This document shows positions 34,628-43,175 of a stretch of 64,000 nucleotides of DNA, piece by piece. How positions within the stretch are numbered: the stretch's first letter is position 1; the number at the start of each line of letters is the position of its first letter. The notes below the pieces were generated by a model. It did no database searches and was not told where the DNA came from. It saw only the letters and a program-made list of their open reading frames with translations. Made by a program: the position numbers and the translations under genes. The stretch comes from Ruegeria arenilitoris. GTDB taxonomy: Bacteria; Pseudomonadota; Alphaproteobacteria; Rhodobacterales; Rhodobacteraceae. The DNA lies in NCBI RefSeq assembly GCF_013032855.1, contig NZ_WQDA01000001.1, positions 751,501 to 815,500 of the forward strand. The letters run 5' to 3'.

Positions 34628-35245
34628 ATGGCGCGCTTGCAGTCGGACCAGCCCTTCATCCACCCGGATTGCCAGATAATCGGCAGCAGCTTTGGCGCCT
34701 TTGTCGAAATCGGTGCCGGAACGCGGGTGACGAATTCGGTGTTTGGGGACTACTCCTATTGCGACCGGACCTGCGACATCGCCAATGCACGGATCGGAAA
34801 ATTCGCCAATATCGCCAGTTTCACCCGGATCGGCGCCACCGACCATCCGATCGGGAAAGCGTCGCTGCATCACTTCCACTACCGCTCGGCCGACTATTGG
34901 GACGATGCCGAGGACGATGCGGATTGGTTCGCGCTGCGCGCCGGGCGGCTGGCGCATATCGGGCATGACACCTGGATCGGCCACGCGGCCATCATCAAGC
35001 CCGATGTGACGGTCGGGCACGGGGCAATCGTCGCCTCCGGGGCGATCGTGACCAAGGACGTGCCGCCCTATACCATCGTCGGCGGTGTCACCGCCCAAAC
35101 CATCCGCCGCCGGTTCCCCGAGCAGGTCGCCGAGCGGATGATGGCTCTGGCCTGGTGGGACTGGGACAATGCCCGCCTGCGCGCGGCGCTGCCGGATTTC
35201 CGCGCGTTGCCCGCCGAGGCGTTTCTGGAGAAATACGAGGATTGA
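34628..35245 (+). CDS. Hexapeptide-repeat transferase of the phosphonate operon
   Basis: A 205-residue left-handed beta-helix acyltransferase of the type often found in phosphonate clusters. Hexapeptide repeats run through about residues 25-150 (IGKFANIASF, IGHDTWIGHAAIIKPDVTVGHGAIVASGAIV). The ATG at 34628 has GAGGA upstream, while an in-frame TTG at 34619 is too close to it. It may acetylate aminophosphonates before C-P cleavage, replacing PhnO, which is absent here. That role is inference. Confidence 0.82.
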   Translation: MARLQSDQPFIHPDCQIIGSSFGAFVEIGAGTRVTNSVFGDYSYCDRTCDIANARIGKFANIASFTRIGATDHPIGKASLHHFHYRSADYWDDAEDDADWFALRAGRLAHIGHDTWIGHAAIIKPDVTVGHGAIVASGAIVTKDVPPYTIVGGVTAQTIRRRFPEQVAERMMALAWWDWDNARLRAALPDFRALPAEAFLEKYED

Positions 35246-35251
35246 CCGGCA

Positions 35252-35968
35252 TCACCCGTGATCGTCATCCAGCGTCAGAGTGACCCGCTCACCGGCAAAG
35301 ACGGTCTTGCCGTATTCAACCGGATGCCCCTGCGGATCGGCGTTGATGCCGACCGAATGCAGAACCGGCGCGCCCTCGATCAGGTGCAGGTGCCGGGCCT
35401 GAATCGCTTCAGCCGCGCGGGCGGTCAGGCGGGTCGAGATGCGGGTATAATCCGCCACGCCGCAGTGCCGCAGCGCCCGCGTGACCGAGCCGTTCTGGGC
35501 CAGCGCTTCGGGCAGGTCGGGCAGGCGCGCGGCGGGAAAGACGCTTTGGAACACCGCGATCGGTTGGCCATCGGCCAGCGACAACCCGTCATAGACATGC
35601 ACCGGGTCGCCGGGGGCCAGGGCCAGCGCCTCGGCCTCGGTCTTGTCGGCGGCGCGGGTGATCAGCGACAGCACCTGCTTGCCTGGGATCTTGCCGCTGG
35701 CCGAGATGTTCTGGTGGTACCGGACCCGCTTGCCGATCGGGTAATCGGTCGCTGCTGCCGAAACGAACACGCCGGCCCCGCGGCGCGGATGCACCAGCCT
35801 CTGCCGGGCCAGTTCGGCCAGGGCCCGGCGCACCGTGTGGCGGTTCACGCCGTGGGTCGCGGCCAACTGCGCCTCGGTCGGCAGGCGGTCGCCTGTGGCA
35901 AAGCGCCCCTCGGCAATGTCGGCGGTCAACGCCAGCGCGATGGTCTTCCAGATCGGTGTTTGGCTCAT
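35252..35968 (-). CDS. phnF: GntR-family (HutC type) regulator PhnF
   Basis: A 238-residue repressor. An N-terminal winged helix (about 8-75, with LPTEAQLAATHGVNRHTVRRALAEL) is followed by a C-terminal UTRA ligand domain. It diverges from phnG across about 100 bp that hold the dyads at 36025-36053, and it converges on the hexapeptide transferase (6 bp between stops). It probably controls the C-P lyase operon and, through the site at 30462-30473, phosphonate uptake. Confidence 0.92.
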   Translation of the reverse strand: MSQTPIWKTIALALTADIAEGRFATGDRLPTEAQLAATHGVNRHTVRRALAELARQRLVHPRRGAGVFVSAAATDYPIGKRVRYHQNISASGKIPGKQVLSLITRAADKTEAEALALAPGDPVHVYDGLSLADGQPIAVFQSVFPAARLPDLPEALAQNGSVTRALRHCGVADYTRISTRLTARAAEAIQARHLHLIEGAPVLHSVGINADPQGHPVEYGKTVFAGERVTLTLDDDHG

Positions 35969-36024
35969 GTCATCAAAACTTCACAGCATATTCGTTGCGA
36001 GTCACCCTTTGCCCCGCTATGATT

Positions 36025-36053
36025 TGTCTAGTTGTATAGTAGTTGTAGACAAC
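36025..36053. promoter_or_regulatory. PhnF operator between phnF and phnG
   Basis: An outer dyad TGTCTA (36025-36030) ... TAGACA (36046-36051) overlaps the inner perfect dyad GTTGT-AG-ACAAC (36042-36053). TAGTTGTA is also repeated directly at 36029 and 36040. GntR/HutC repressors bind such short dyads. The site lies 18 bp before phnG and about 57 bp from the phnF start. Confidence 0.65.
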
Positions 36054-36070
36054 TTGGCCAAGAGGCTTTG

Positions 36071-36532
36071 ATGGCGGATCAGACAAAAATTGCGACAGGT
36101 GATCGACAGGCCTGGTTGGGCCTTCTGGCACGTGCGCCGGCCGAGGCGCTGGCGGCCTTGTGGTCCGGCTATGGCGCGCGCCCCGAATTCCAGTGGTTGC
36201 GCACGCCCGAGATCGGCGGCGTCATGGTGCGGGGGCGGGCAGGCGGCATCGGCGCACCGTTCAACCTGGGCGAGATGACGGTCACGCGCTGCGCTCTGGT
36301 CCTGGCCGACGGAACCGAGGGCCACGGATATGTGCAGGGGCGCGGCAAGACCCATGCCGAAACCGCCGCTCTGATCGACGCGCTGATGCAGACCGGTGAT
36401 GCGGACACGGTGCGTGCCAAAATCCTGGAGCCGCTGACCCGTCAGGTTCAGGCGGCCAGATCGGCCCGTGCCGCCAAGGCCGCGGCCACCAAGGTCGAGT
36501 TTTTCACGATGGTTCGCGGAGAGGATCAATGA
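36071..36532 (+). CDS. phnG: C-P lyase core subunit PhnG
   Basis: A 153-residue subunit of the PhnGHIJ core complex. Typical segments are LLARAPAEALAALW, RTPEIGGVMVRGRAGGIGAPFNLGE and VQGRGKTHAETAALIDAL. With PhnH, PhnI and PhnL it makes ribose 1-phosphonate triphosphate from ATP and phosphonate. The ATG at 36071 is the first of the C-P lyase operon, and its stop overlaps phnH. Confidence 0.95.
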   Translation: MADQTKIATGDRQAWLGLLARAPAEALAALWSGYGARPEFQWLRTPEIGGVMVRGRAGGIGAPFNLGEMTVTRCALVLADGTEGHGYVQGRGKTHAETAALIDALMQTGDADTVRAKILEPLTRQVQAARSARAAKAAATKVEFFTMVRGEDQ

Positions 36533-37104
36533 CCCCACAGACCCGTTTTTTAGGCGGTTTCACCGATGCTCCGGTTCAGGCGGCGCACGCCTTTCGTGCG
36601 GCCATGACCGTGATGGCGCGGCCGGGCGAGTTGCGGCAGCTGGTCGGCGCGACCCCGCCCGACGGCCTGTCGGTCGCCGCGGGAACGCTGCTGCTGACGC
36701 TGTGCGACCCGGACACGGGCGTTTATCTGGCGCGCGGGGCCGACAACCCGGCCATTCGCCAATGGCTGACCTTCCACACCGGTGCGCCCCTCGTGCCCGC
36801 CGCGCAGGCGGATTTTGCCGTCGGTTTCTGGCAGGATCTGGTGCCGCTGGACCAATACCGGATCGGCACGCCGGTATACCCGGACCGATCCGCCACCCTG
36901 ATCGTGGAGTGCGACGTGTTGCAAAAATCCGGCGCCACCCTGCGAGGTCCGGGCATCCGCGACACTGCACGCCTTTCCGTGCCCGATGCCGCGGCGCTGC
37001 AGGCCAATTCGGACCTGTATCCGTTGGGGTGCGATTTCTTCTTCACCTGCGGGGATACGGTCGCGGCCCTGCCGCGCAGCATCCGCATCGAGCCCGAGGG
37101 TTAG
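36529..37104 (+). CDS. phnH: C-P lyase core subunit PhnH
   Basis: A 191-residue subunit of the C-P lyase complex, with the family's FRAAMTVMARPGEL opening and PLGCDFFFTCGDTVAALPRS ending. Length is normal (about 194 in E. coli). It is coupled to phnG by an ATGA overlap and followed after 3 bp by phnI. Confidence 0.95.
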   Translation: MTPQTRFLGGFTDAPVQAAHAFRAAMTVMARPGELRQLVGATPPDGLSVAAGTLLLTLCDPDTGVYLARGADNPAIRQWLTFHTGAPLVPAAQADFAVGFWQDLVPLDQYRIGTPVYPDRSATLIVECDVLQKSGATLRGPGIRDTARLSVPDAAALQANSDLYPLGCDFFFTCGDTVAALPRSIRIEPEG

Positions 37105-37107
37105 GCC

Positions 37108-38199
37108 ATGTACGTAGCCGTCAAAGGGGGCGAAAAGGCGATCGAAAACGCCCATGCCTGGCTGGCCGAGGAACGCCGGGGCGATCCTGGCGTGGCTGAA
37201 TTGTCCTTGGCCCAGATCCGTGAACAGCTCAGCCTTGCGGTGAACCGCGTGATGGCCGAGGGCTCACTGTACGATCCCGATCTGGCCGCACTGGCGATCA
37301 AACAGGCGCGGGGTGATCTGATCGAGGCGATCTTCCTGATCCGCGCCTACCGTACCACCCTGCCGCGTTTCGGTAATTCGACCCCGGTCGATACCGGCGG
37401 CATGGCCTGCGACCGCCGGATCTCGGCCACGTTCAAGGACGCACCGGGCGGGCAGGTTCTGGGCCCGACCTTCGACTACACGCACCGCCTGTTGGATTTC
37501 AAACTGGCCGCCGACGGCGCGGTGCCTGAGGCCCCCACCGCCGCGCCGCGCCATGAACCGACCCCGCACATCACCAAATTCCTGAAGGACGAAGGCCTGA
37601 TCCAGGACGAACCCGCCAGCGATAAACCGCCCGGCGACCTAACGCGCGAACCGATGGAGTTCCCGGCGGACCGCCCCCTGCGCCTGCAAGCACTGACGCG
37701 CGGGGACGAGGGGTTCGTGCTGGGCATGGCCTATTCGACCCAGCGCGGCTATGCCCGCAACCACGCTTTCGTGGGTGAGCTGCGCATCGGCACCGTTGCG
37801 GTCGAGATGGAAATCCCCGAACTGGGTTTCACGATCGAGATCGGCGAGATCGCCCTGACCGAATGCGAAACGGTGAACCAGTTCAAGGGATCAAAAACCG
37901 AGCCGCCGCAATTCACACGCGGCTATGGGCTGGTCTTCGGCCAGTCCGAGCGCAAAGCCATCGCGATGGCGCTGGTGGATCGCGCCTTGCGCTGGGAGGA
38001 ATTGGGCGAAGACGATCTGGGCGCTCCGGCGCAGGATCAGGAATTCGTCCTCAGCCATGCCGACAACATTCAGGCGACCGGCTTTTTGGAGCATATCAAG
38101 CTGCCGCACTACGTCGATTTCCAGTCCGAACTGGAACTGGTGCGCAAATTGCGCCGCGAAGCCAAAGAACGCCTGGAACCGCGCGAGGCCGCCGAATGA
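37108..38199 (+). CDS. phnI: C-P lyase core subunit PhnI
   Basis: A 363-residue subunit that carries nucleosidase activity, displacing adenine from nucleoside triphosphates. Recognisable segments are MYVAVKGGEKAIENAHAWL, FGNSTPVDTGGMACDRRIS and SHADNIQATGFLEHIKLPHY. Length is normal. A 235-bp gap follows before phnJ, which is unusual in this otherwise tightly packed operon. Confidence 0.95.
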   Translation: MYVAVKGGEKAIENAHAWLAEERRGDPGVAELSLAQIREQLSLAVNRVMAEGSLYDPDLAALAIKQARGDLIEAIFLIRAYRTTLPRFGNSTPVDTGGMACDRRISATFKDAPGGQVLGPTFDYTHRLLDFKLAADGAVPEAPTAAPRHEPTPHITKFLKDEGLIQDEPASDKPPGDLTREPMEFPADRPLRLQALTRGDEGFVLGMAYSTQRGYARNHAFVGELRIGTVAVEMEIPELGFTIEIGEIALTECETVNQFKGSKTEPPQFTRGYGLVFGQSERKAIAMALVDRALRWEELGEDDLGAPAQDQEFVLSHADNIQATGFLEHIKLPHYVDFQSELELVRKLRREAKERLEPREAAE

Positions 38200-38434
38200 C
38201 TTCAGTGCCCTTCCTGCATCCTGTCCGCCGGCCGAGATGCCCTGCCAGCCGCAGCCCGGCGTGGCGCGTCCGCGCTGATCGCAGACCATTCGCCTCGCGC
38301 GTCCCGCCGCATCGCTCGGCGCCGTCGCCGGGAATGTATCCTGCGCCAGAGAAAGTAGAGCATGACGACCGCGAAGGCCGAGGTAACCAGGTAACCGTCC
38401 ACAACAACACCGAAAAACGAAAGTGATACATCAA

Positions 38435-39295
38435 ATGAATGAGTATAACTTCGCATATTTGGACGAACAAACCAAGCGGATGATCCGCCGGGCCATTCTC
38501 AAGGGCTTGGCCGTTCCGGGTTATCAGGTGCCGTTTGCCAGCCGCGAGATGCCCATGCCTTATGGTTGGGGCACGGGCGGGGTTCAGGTCTCGGCCGCGA
38601 CGCTGACCCCGGATGATGTGTTCAAGGTGATCGATCAGGGAGCAGATGACACGACCAATGCCGTGTCGATCCGAAAGTTCTTTGAAAAGACGGCGGGCGT
38701 GGCCACGACCGAAGAGACCGAGAAGGCCACCATCATCCAAACCCGCCATCGCATCCCCGAGGCCCCGCTGCGTGCTGATCAGATCCTGGTCTATCAGGTC
38801 CCGATCCCCGAACCGCTGCGGTTTCTGGAACCGCGCGAGACGGAGACGCGCAAGATGCACAGCCTGCAGGAATACGGGTTGATGCATGTGAAGCTCTACG
38901 AAGACATCAGCCAGCACGGCGCGATTTCCACGGCCTATGCCTATCCGGTCCGGGTGGCCGACCGCTATGTGATGGACCCGTCTCCGATCCCGAAATTCGA
39001 CAATCCGAAACTGGAAATGGACGCGATCCAGCTGTTCGGGGCCGGGCGCGAGCAGCGCATTTATGCGGTGCCGCCGCATACGCGGGTGGTCAGCCTCGAT
39101 TTCGAGGACTACCCGTTCGAGGCCAGCAAGGCCGACCATGCCTGCGATCTGTGCGGGGCCGAAGACAGTTACCTGGACGAGGTGATCACGGACGATGCAG
39201 GCGACCGGATGTTCGTGTGTTCGGACACCGATTACTGCCGGTCCCGCCGCGAGGCCGGACACCAAGGCCGTTTGGCGCAGGAGGATGCGGCATGA
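38435..39295 (+). CDS. phnJ: C-P lyase PhnJ, radical SAM enzyme
   Basis: The catalytic subunit that cleaves the C-P bond of 5-phosphoribose 1-methylphosphonate-type substrates. The cysteine pattern Cx2Cx21Cx5C is exact (Cys237, Cys240, Cys262, Cys268), an offset of four from E. coli. The 286 residues are normal. I chose the ATG at 38435, giving MNEYNFAYLDEQTKRM. A GTG four codons earlier is possible, and neither has a good ribosome site. The region just upstream is unusually AT-rich for this window. The stop overlaps phnK. Confidence 0.95.
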   Translation: MNEYNFAYLDEQTKRMIRRAILKGLAVPGYQVPFASREMPMPYGWGTGGVQVSAATLTPDDVFKVIDQGADDTTNAVSIRKFFEKTAGVATTEETEKATIIQTRHRIPEAPLRADQILVYQVPIPEPLRFLEPRETETRKMHSLQEYGLMHVKLYEDISQHGAISTAYAYPVRVADRYVMDPSPIPKFDNPKLEMDAIQLFGAGREQRIYAVPPHTRVVSLDFEDYPFEASKADHACDLCGAEDSYLDEVITDDAGDRMFVCSDTDYCRSRREAGHQGRLAQEDAA

Positions 39296-40062
39296 CCCCT
39301 CTGCTGCAGGTCAATGGCATCGAGAAACGCTATGGCGCGCGGATCGGCTGTCGTGATGTCAGTTTCGACCTCTACCCCGGTGAGGTGATGGGGATCGTCG
39401 GCGAAAGCGGGTCGGGCAAGTCGACCCTGCTGAACTGTCTGGCCGGGCATCTTAAGCCGGATGCCGGGCAGGTCATCTTTGATACCCGCGCCGACGGGCC
39501 GGTGGACACGGTCACGATGTCGGAACCGGCCCGCCGGATGCTGGGGCGCACCGACTGGGCCTTTGTTCATCAGCATGCCCGCGACGGGCTGCGCATGTCG
39601 GTCAGCGCCGGCGGCAATATCGGCGAGCGGCTGATGGCCGTGGGGAGCCGGCACTATGGCCAGATCCGCGGGCAGGCCCTGGATTGGCTGGGCCGGGTCG
39701 AGATAGCGGAAAGCCGCGTGGACGACCGACCCAGCGCGTTTTCGGGCGGCATGCAGCAACGGTTGCAGATCGCGCGCAACCTGGTGACCGGTCCGCGGCT
39801 GGTTTTCATGGACGAACCGACCGGCGGGTTGGATGTCTCGGTGCAGGCGCGGCTGCTGGACCTGCTGCGCGGCCTTGTGCGCGAGATGGGGCTGAGCGCT
39901 ATCATCGTCACCCATGATCTGGCCGTGGTGCGGCTGTTGGCGGACCGGTTGATGGTGATGAAGGATGGCGAGGTGGTCGAGGCGGGGCTGACCGATCAGG
40001 TGCTGGACGACCCGCAGCATGCCTATACGCAACTGCTTGTGTCCAGCGTCCTGCAGGTTTGA
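39292..40062 (+). CDS. phnK: C-P lyase ATP-binding subunit PhnK
   Basis: A 256-residue ABC-type ATPase that docks on the PhnGHIJ core. Walker A is GESGSGKST, the signature is FSGGMQQRLQIAR, and Walker B is VFMDEPTGGLD. The ATG overlaps the phnJ stop (ATGA). No permease accompanies it, as expected for a catalytic-complex rather than a transport ATPase. Confidence 0.94.
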   Translation: MTPLLQVNGIEKRYGARIGCRDVSFDLYPGEVMGIVGESGSGKSTLLNCLAGHLKPDAGQVIFDTRADGPVDTVTMSEPARRMLGRTDWAFVHQHARDGLRMSVSAGGNIGERLMAVGSRHYGQIRGQALDWLGRVEIAESRVDDRPSAFSGGMQQRLQIARNLVTGPRLVFMDEPTGGLDVSVQARLLDLLRGLVREMGLSAIIVTHDLAVVRLLADRLMVMKDGEVVEAGLTDQVLDDPQHAYTQLLVSSVLQV

Positions 40063-40086
40063 ATGCTACAGAAAAGATGAAATCCG

Positions 40087-40770
40087 ATGATTGAACTGAT
40101 CGACGTGAGCAAGAGCTTTACCCTGCACAATCAGGGCGGCGCCGTGATCCCGGTGATGGCGGGCGCGTCGCTGCAGGTCGGGGCCGGAGAATGCATGGCC
40201 CTGACCGGGGCCAGCGGGGCCGGGAAGTCCACACTGATGCGGGTGATCTACGGCAATTACCTGGCGGCCTCGGGGCAGGTGCGGGTGGGTGGCCTGGACG
40301 TCGCCCGGGCCCAACCGCGCGAGATCCTGCAGCTGCGCCGGGAGACCCTGGGCTATGTCAGTCAGTTTCTGCGTGTTGTGCCGCGTGTGCCGACGCTGGA
40401 GGTCGTGGCCGAACCGCTTCTGGTTCAGGGGTGCGAGCGGCAGACCGCACTGGACAAGGCAGCGGGCCTCCTTCAGCGCCTGAATATTCCGGAACCGCTT
40501 TGGCGCCTCAGTCCCACGACATTTTCGGGCGGTGAACAGCAACGGGTGAATATCGCGCGTGGTTTTGCGCATGACTATCCGGCTCTGTTGCTGGATGAAC
40601 CCACGGCCAGCCTTGACGCACGAAACCGCGAAACCGTGCTGTCCCTGATCCAAGAAGCAAAGGCCCGCGGCGCGGCGATCATTGGGATATTCCACGACCA
40701 AGAGGCCCGTGACCGGGTCTGCAGCCGCGTGGTCGACGTCACGCAGTTTGCGCCGGGGGCGGCGGCATGA
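40087..40770 (+). CDS. phnL: C-P lyase ATP-binding subunit PhnL
   Basis: A 227-residue ABC-type ATPase needed with PhnG, PhnH and PhnI for the first step of phosphonate breakdown. Walker A is GASGAGKST, the signature FSGGEQQRVNIAR, and Walker B LLLDEPTASLD. It lies 24 bp after phnK and overlaps phnN by four bases. Confidence 0.94.
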   Translation: MIELIDVSKSFTLHNQGGAVIPVMAGASLQVGAGECMALTGASGAGKSTLMRVIYGNYLAASGQVRVGGLDVARAQPREILQLRRETLGYVSQFLRVVPRVPTLEVVAEPLLVQGCERQTALDKAAGLLQRLNIPEPLWRLSPTTFSGGEQQRVNIARGFAHDYPALLLDEPTASLDARNRETVLSLIQEAKARGAAIIGIFHDQEARDRVCSRVVDVTQFAPGAAA

Positions 40771-41321
40771 AGATGGCCCCGGTCATTGCAGTTGTCGGGC
40801 CTTCGGGTGTTGGAAAAGACAGCGTGATCCAAGCACTGCTGGCGCGCGCGTCGAACTTCGAAAGGGTGCGTAGAGTCATCACCCGTCCCCATGGCGAAGG
40901 CGGTGAGGATTTTGACCGCGTGTCCGACCGGGCGTTTCAAACAATGGTCCAAGAGGGCAGCTTTGTTCTGTGCTGGGCCGCGCACGGGCTGCACTACGGC
41001 ATACCCGTTGCGATCACGGAACAACGCCGAAGGGCCGACGCCGTTCTGGTCAACCTCTCAAGGGCTGTGTTGCCCGAGGCGCAGAAGGAATTTCGAGAGC
41101 TGATCGTGATATCCCTGACGGCCGACCCAAAGGTTCTGGCACAACGTCTGGCAGTGCGCGGCCGGGAAAGCGCGGCCGATCAAGCCCGACGTTTGGGGCG
41201 CGCCACTGCAGCCCTGCCCGAAGGCTTGAACCACGTGATCGAGGTCGACAATTCCGGGTCACTGGATGCGACCGTTGAAACCATCTTGTCCGGCCTTCAA
41301 CCCGAAAGGGCGTACCGTTGA
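40767..41321 (+). CDS. phnN: Ribose 1,5-bisphosphate phosphokinase PhnN
   Basis: A 184-residue guanylate-kinase-fold enzyme phosphorylating ribose 1,5-bisphosphate to PRPP at the end of C-P lyase degradation. The P-loop is GPSGVGKDS, and RVITRP and the hydrophobic FVLCWAAHGLHYGIP segment follow the PhnN pattern. The ATG overlaps phnL. Its last 25 bp overlap the convergent DUF1045 gene. Confidence 0.92.
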   Translation: MKMAPVIAVVGPSGVGKDSVIQALLARASNFERVRRVITRPHGEGGEDFDRVSDRAFQTMVQEGSFVLCWAAHGLHYGIPVAITEQRRRADAVLVNLSRAVLPEAQKEFRELIVISLTADPKVLAQRLAVRGRESAADQARRLGRATAALPEGLNHVIEVDNSGSLDATVETILSGLQPERAYR

Positions 41322-41980
41322 AGCACGTGGAACCGCCCGTCTTCAGCCTCGCCCACAAGGGCCAGGTCCCCTATGTCAAAAGGGGCTGGCAGCAATGGGA
41401 CAAGCCGTTGGTTCAGCACGGTTTGCACGTTTGCCAGCATCGGCTTGCTCAGGCGACCGGACAGGGTGATGTGAAAGCGGAAAGCCTCCAGAACGTATGG
41501 GTAGCCCCAGTTCGTCAGATTGGCGTCCTGCTCCATGGTCAGCCCGGCCGCTCGGCGCCGGTTCATCTCGGTTTCCGAGGCCGGGGCACGAAAAGGGTCC
41601 AGGTCGCGGACGCAAGCCGCCGCAAGCGCGTTCAGGTCTCGTGTGTCGCCCACGGGCCGCAAAGCAAGAAACCGACCAAGGCGTGCAACTTCGAGCCCGT
41701 CCAGCGAAACGGGGGCGAATTTACCGGCCAGACGGGCGCAGGTGTCCTGCAAAGCGGACAGCGACAGATCTTCACGCAAGCGAAACGGCGGCTTCATCGT
41801 GGCATGAAGCCCGTATTTGCGCGGCACTTGTGTTACCGAGGCGACGTCCAACCCGTCAATGGCCGGATGGTCGACGGTCCGTCCCGCATCGATGTCCCAC
41901 CCCAGCCACGCGGTTGCAAACCTGCTCCAGTCGGATTGGGCTGGGGGAACGAAATAGATCGCGTATCGCGCAAAATTCAC
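41297..41980 (-). CDS. DUF1045 phosphonate-operon protein, 2H phosphoesterase-like
   Basis: A 227-residue protein of the DUF1045 family regularly found in phosphonate operons. Two HxT-like motifs (HATMKPPF near residue 57 and HITLSGRL near residue 175) suggest a 2H phosphoesterase fold that could act on cyclic phosphate intermediates. This may substitute for PhnP, which is not seen here. The start is GTG at 41980 with AGGAGG upstream. It is transcribed against phnN and phnM, converging on phnN and diverging from phnM. Confidence 0.82.
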   Translation of the reverse strand: MNFARYAIYFVPPAQSDWSRFATAWLGWDIDAGRTVDHPAIDGLDVASVTQVPRKYGLHATMKPPFRLREDLSLSALQDTCARLAGKFAPVSLDGLEVARLGRFLALRPVGDTRDLNALAAACVRDLDPFRAPASETEMNRRRAAGLTMEQDANLTNWGYPYVLEAFRFHITLSGRLSKPMLANVQTVLNQRLVPLLPAPFDIGDLALVGEAEDGRFHVLQRYALSG

Positions 41981-42032
41981 AATGGCCTCCTGTTGCGTGG
42001 CCTCTCCTTACCTCAAACCACGTGAAAATCCG

Positions 42033-43175
42033 ATGACAGATGAACTGACCCTTGCCAATGCGTTGCTTGTTCTGCCGGATGAAACCGTCCGGGGGTGTGT
42101 CCGTATCGTTGGCCAGACGATCGCTGACATAGACACCGGCGCGGCTGTTCCGAAAGGCGCGATTGACTGTAACGGGGACTATGTGTCACCTGGCCTGGTT
42201 GAGTTGCACACCGACAACCTGGAACGCCACATCCAGCCGCGGCCCAAGGTGGACTGGCCCCATGCCGCAGCCATTCTGGCGCATGACGCGGAACTGGCCA
42301 GCACCGGGATCACGACGGTCTTTGACGCCATGCGGGTGGGGTCGATCCCCTCCGGTGCTGGACGGTATCTGAAATACGCGCGCGGACTGTCGCGCGAGCT
42401 GTGGGAGTTGCGAGAGCAGGACGCACTCAAGATCAGCCACTTTCTGCATCTGCGCGCCGAAGTCTGTTCTGAAACGCTGGTAGAGGAACTGCAGGAATTC
42501 GGTCCAGAAGACCGGGTGGGCATCGTTTCGTTGATGGATCACACGCCCGGCCAGCGCCAGTTTCGGGACCTGTCCAAGTTCGAAGCCTATCTCAAAGGCA
42601 AGTACGCTATGGATGACGACACGTTCGCACGGCACGTCGACCAGTTGCGGGGGCTGAGGGACCGCAATGGAGACCGCCACGAGCAGGAGGCCGTGGACGC
42701 CGCGCGCCGCTTCGGAGCGGTTCTGGCCAGCCACGACGACACGACCGAGGCGCAAGTGGCGATATCCGCCCGTCATGGCATTCGGCTGGCCGAATTCCCA
42801 ACGACGGTCGAGGCCGCACGGGCCTGTCACGCTCATGACATTCAGGTCATGATGGGCGCGCCAAACCTGATCCGGGGCGGGTCACATTCTGGGAATGTGG
42901 CAGCACGGGAACTGGCCGACTTGGGGTGTTTGGACATTCTGTCGTCGGACTATGTGCCGTCAGCCTTGCTGTTGTCCGCCGTTACCCTTGGGCGTATCTG
43001 GGATGACATGGCGCGTGGCATCGCCACTGTCACACGGGCTCCGGCACAGGCGGCGGGCCTTGCGGATCGCGGCGCTCTGAAACCGGGGCAGCGGGCAGAC
43101 CTGATCCGTTTTCGAATGCGGGGCGGTGTCCCGGCCCTGACCGCGGTCTGGTCGCGCGGGCAGCGCGTGGCCTGA
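42033..43175 (+). CDS. phnM: RPnTP diphosphohydrolase PhnM
   Basis: A 380-residue amidohydrolase that removes pyrophosphate from ribose 1-phosphonate 5-triphosphate. Signatures are LVELHTDNLERHIQPRP (metal ligands), MDHTPGQRQF, SHDDTTEAQV and LSSDYVPSALL. The ATG at 42033 gives MTDELTLANALLVLPD. The ribosome site is weak. Its stop directly abuts the stop of the convergent methyltransferase gene (TGATCA). Confidence 0.94.
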   Translation: MTDELTLANALLVLPDETVRGCVRIVGQTIADIDTGAAVPKGAIDCNGDYVSPGLVELHTDNLERHIQPRPKVDWPHAAAILAHDAELASTGITTVFDAMRVGSIPSGAGRYLKYARGLSRELWELREQDALKISHFLHLRAEVCSETLVEELQEFGPEDRVGIVSLMDHTPGQRQFRDLSKFEAYLKGKYAMDDDTFARHVDQLRGLRDRNGDRHEQEAVDAARRFGAVLASHDDTTEAQVAISARHGIRLAEFPTTVEAARACHAHDIQVMMGAPNLIRGGSHSGNVAARELADLGCLDILSSDYVPSALLLSAVTLGRIWDDMARGIATVTRAPAQAAGLADRGALKPGQRADLIRFRMRGGVPALTAVWSRGQRVA

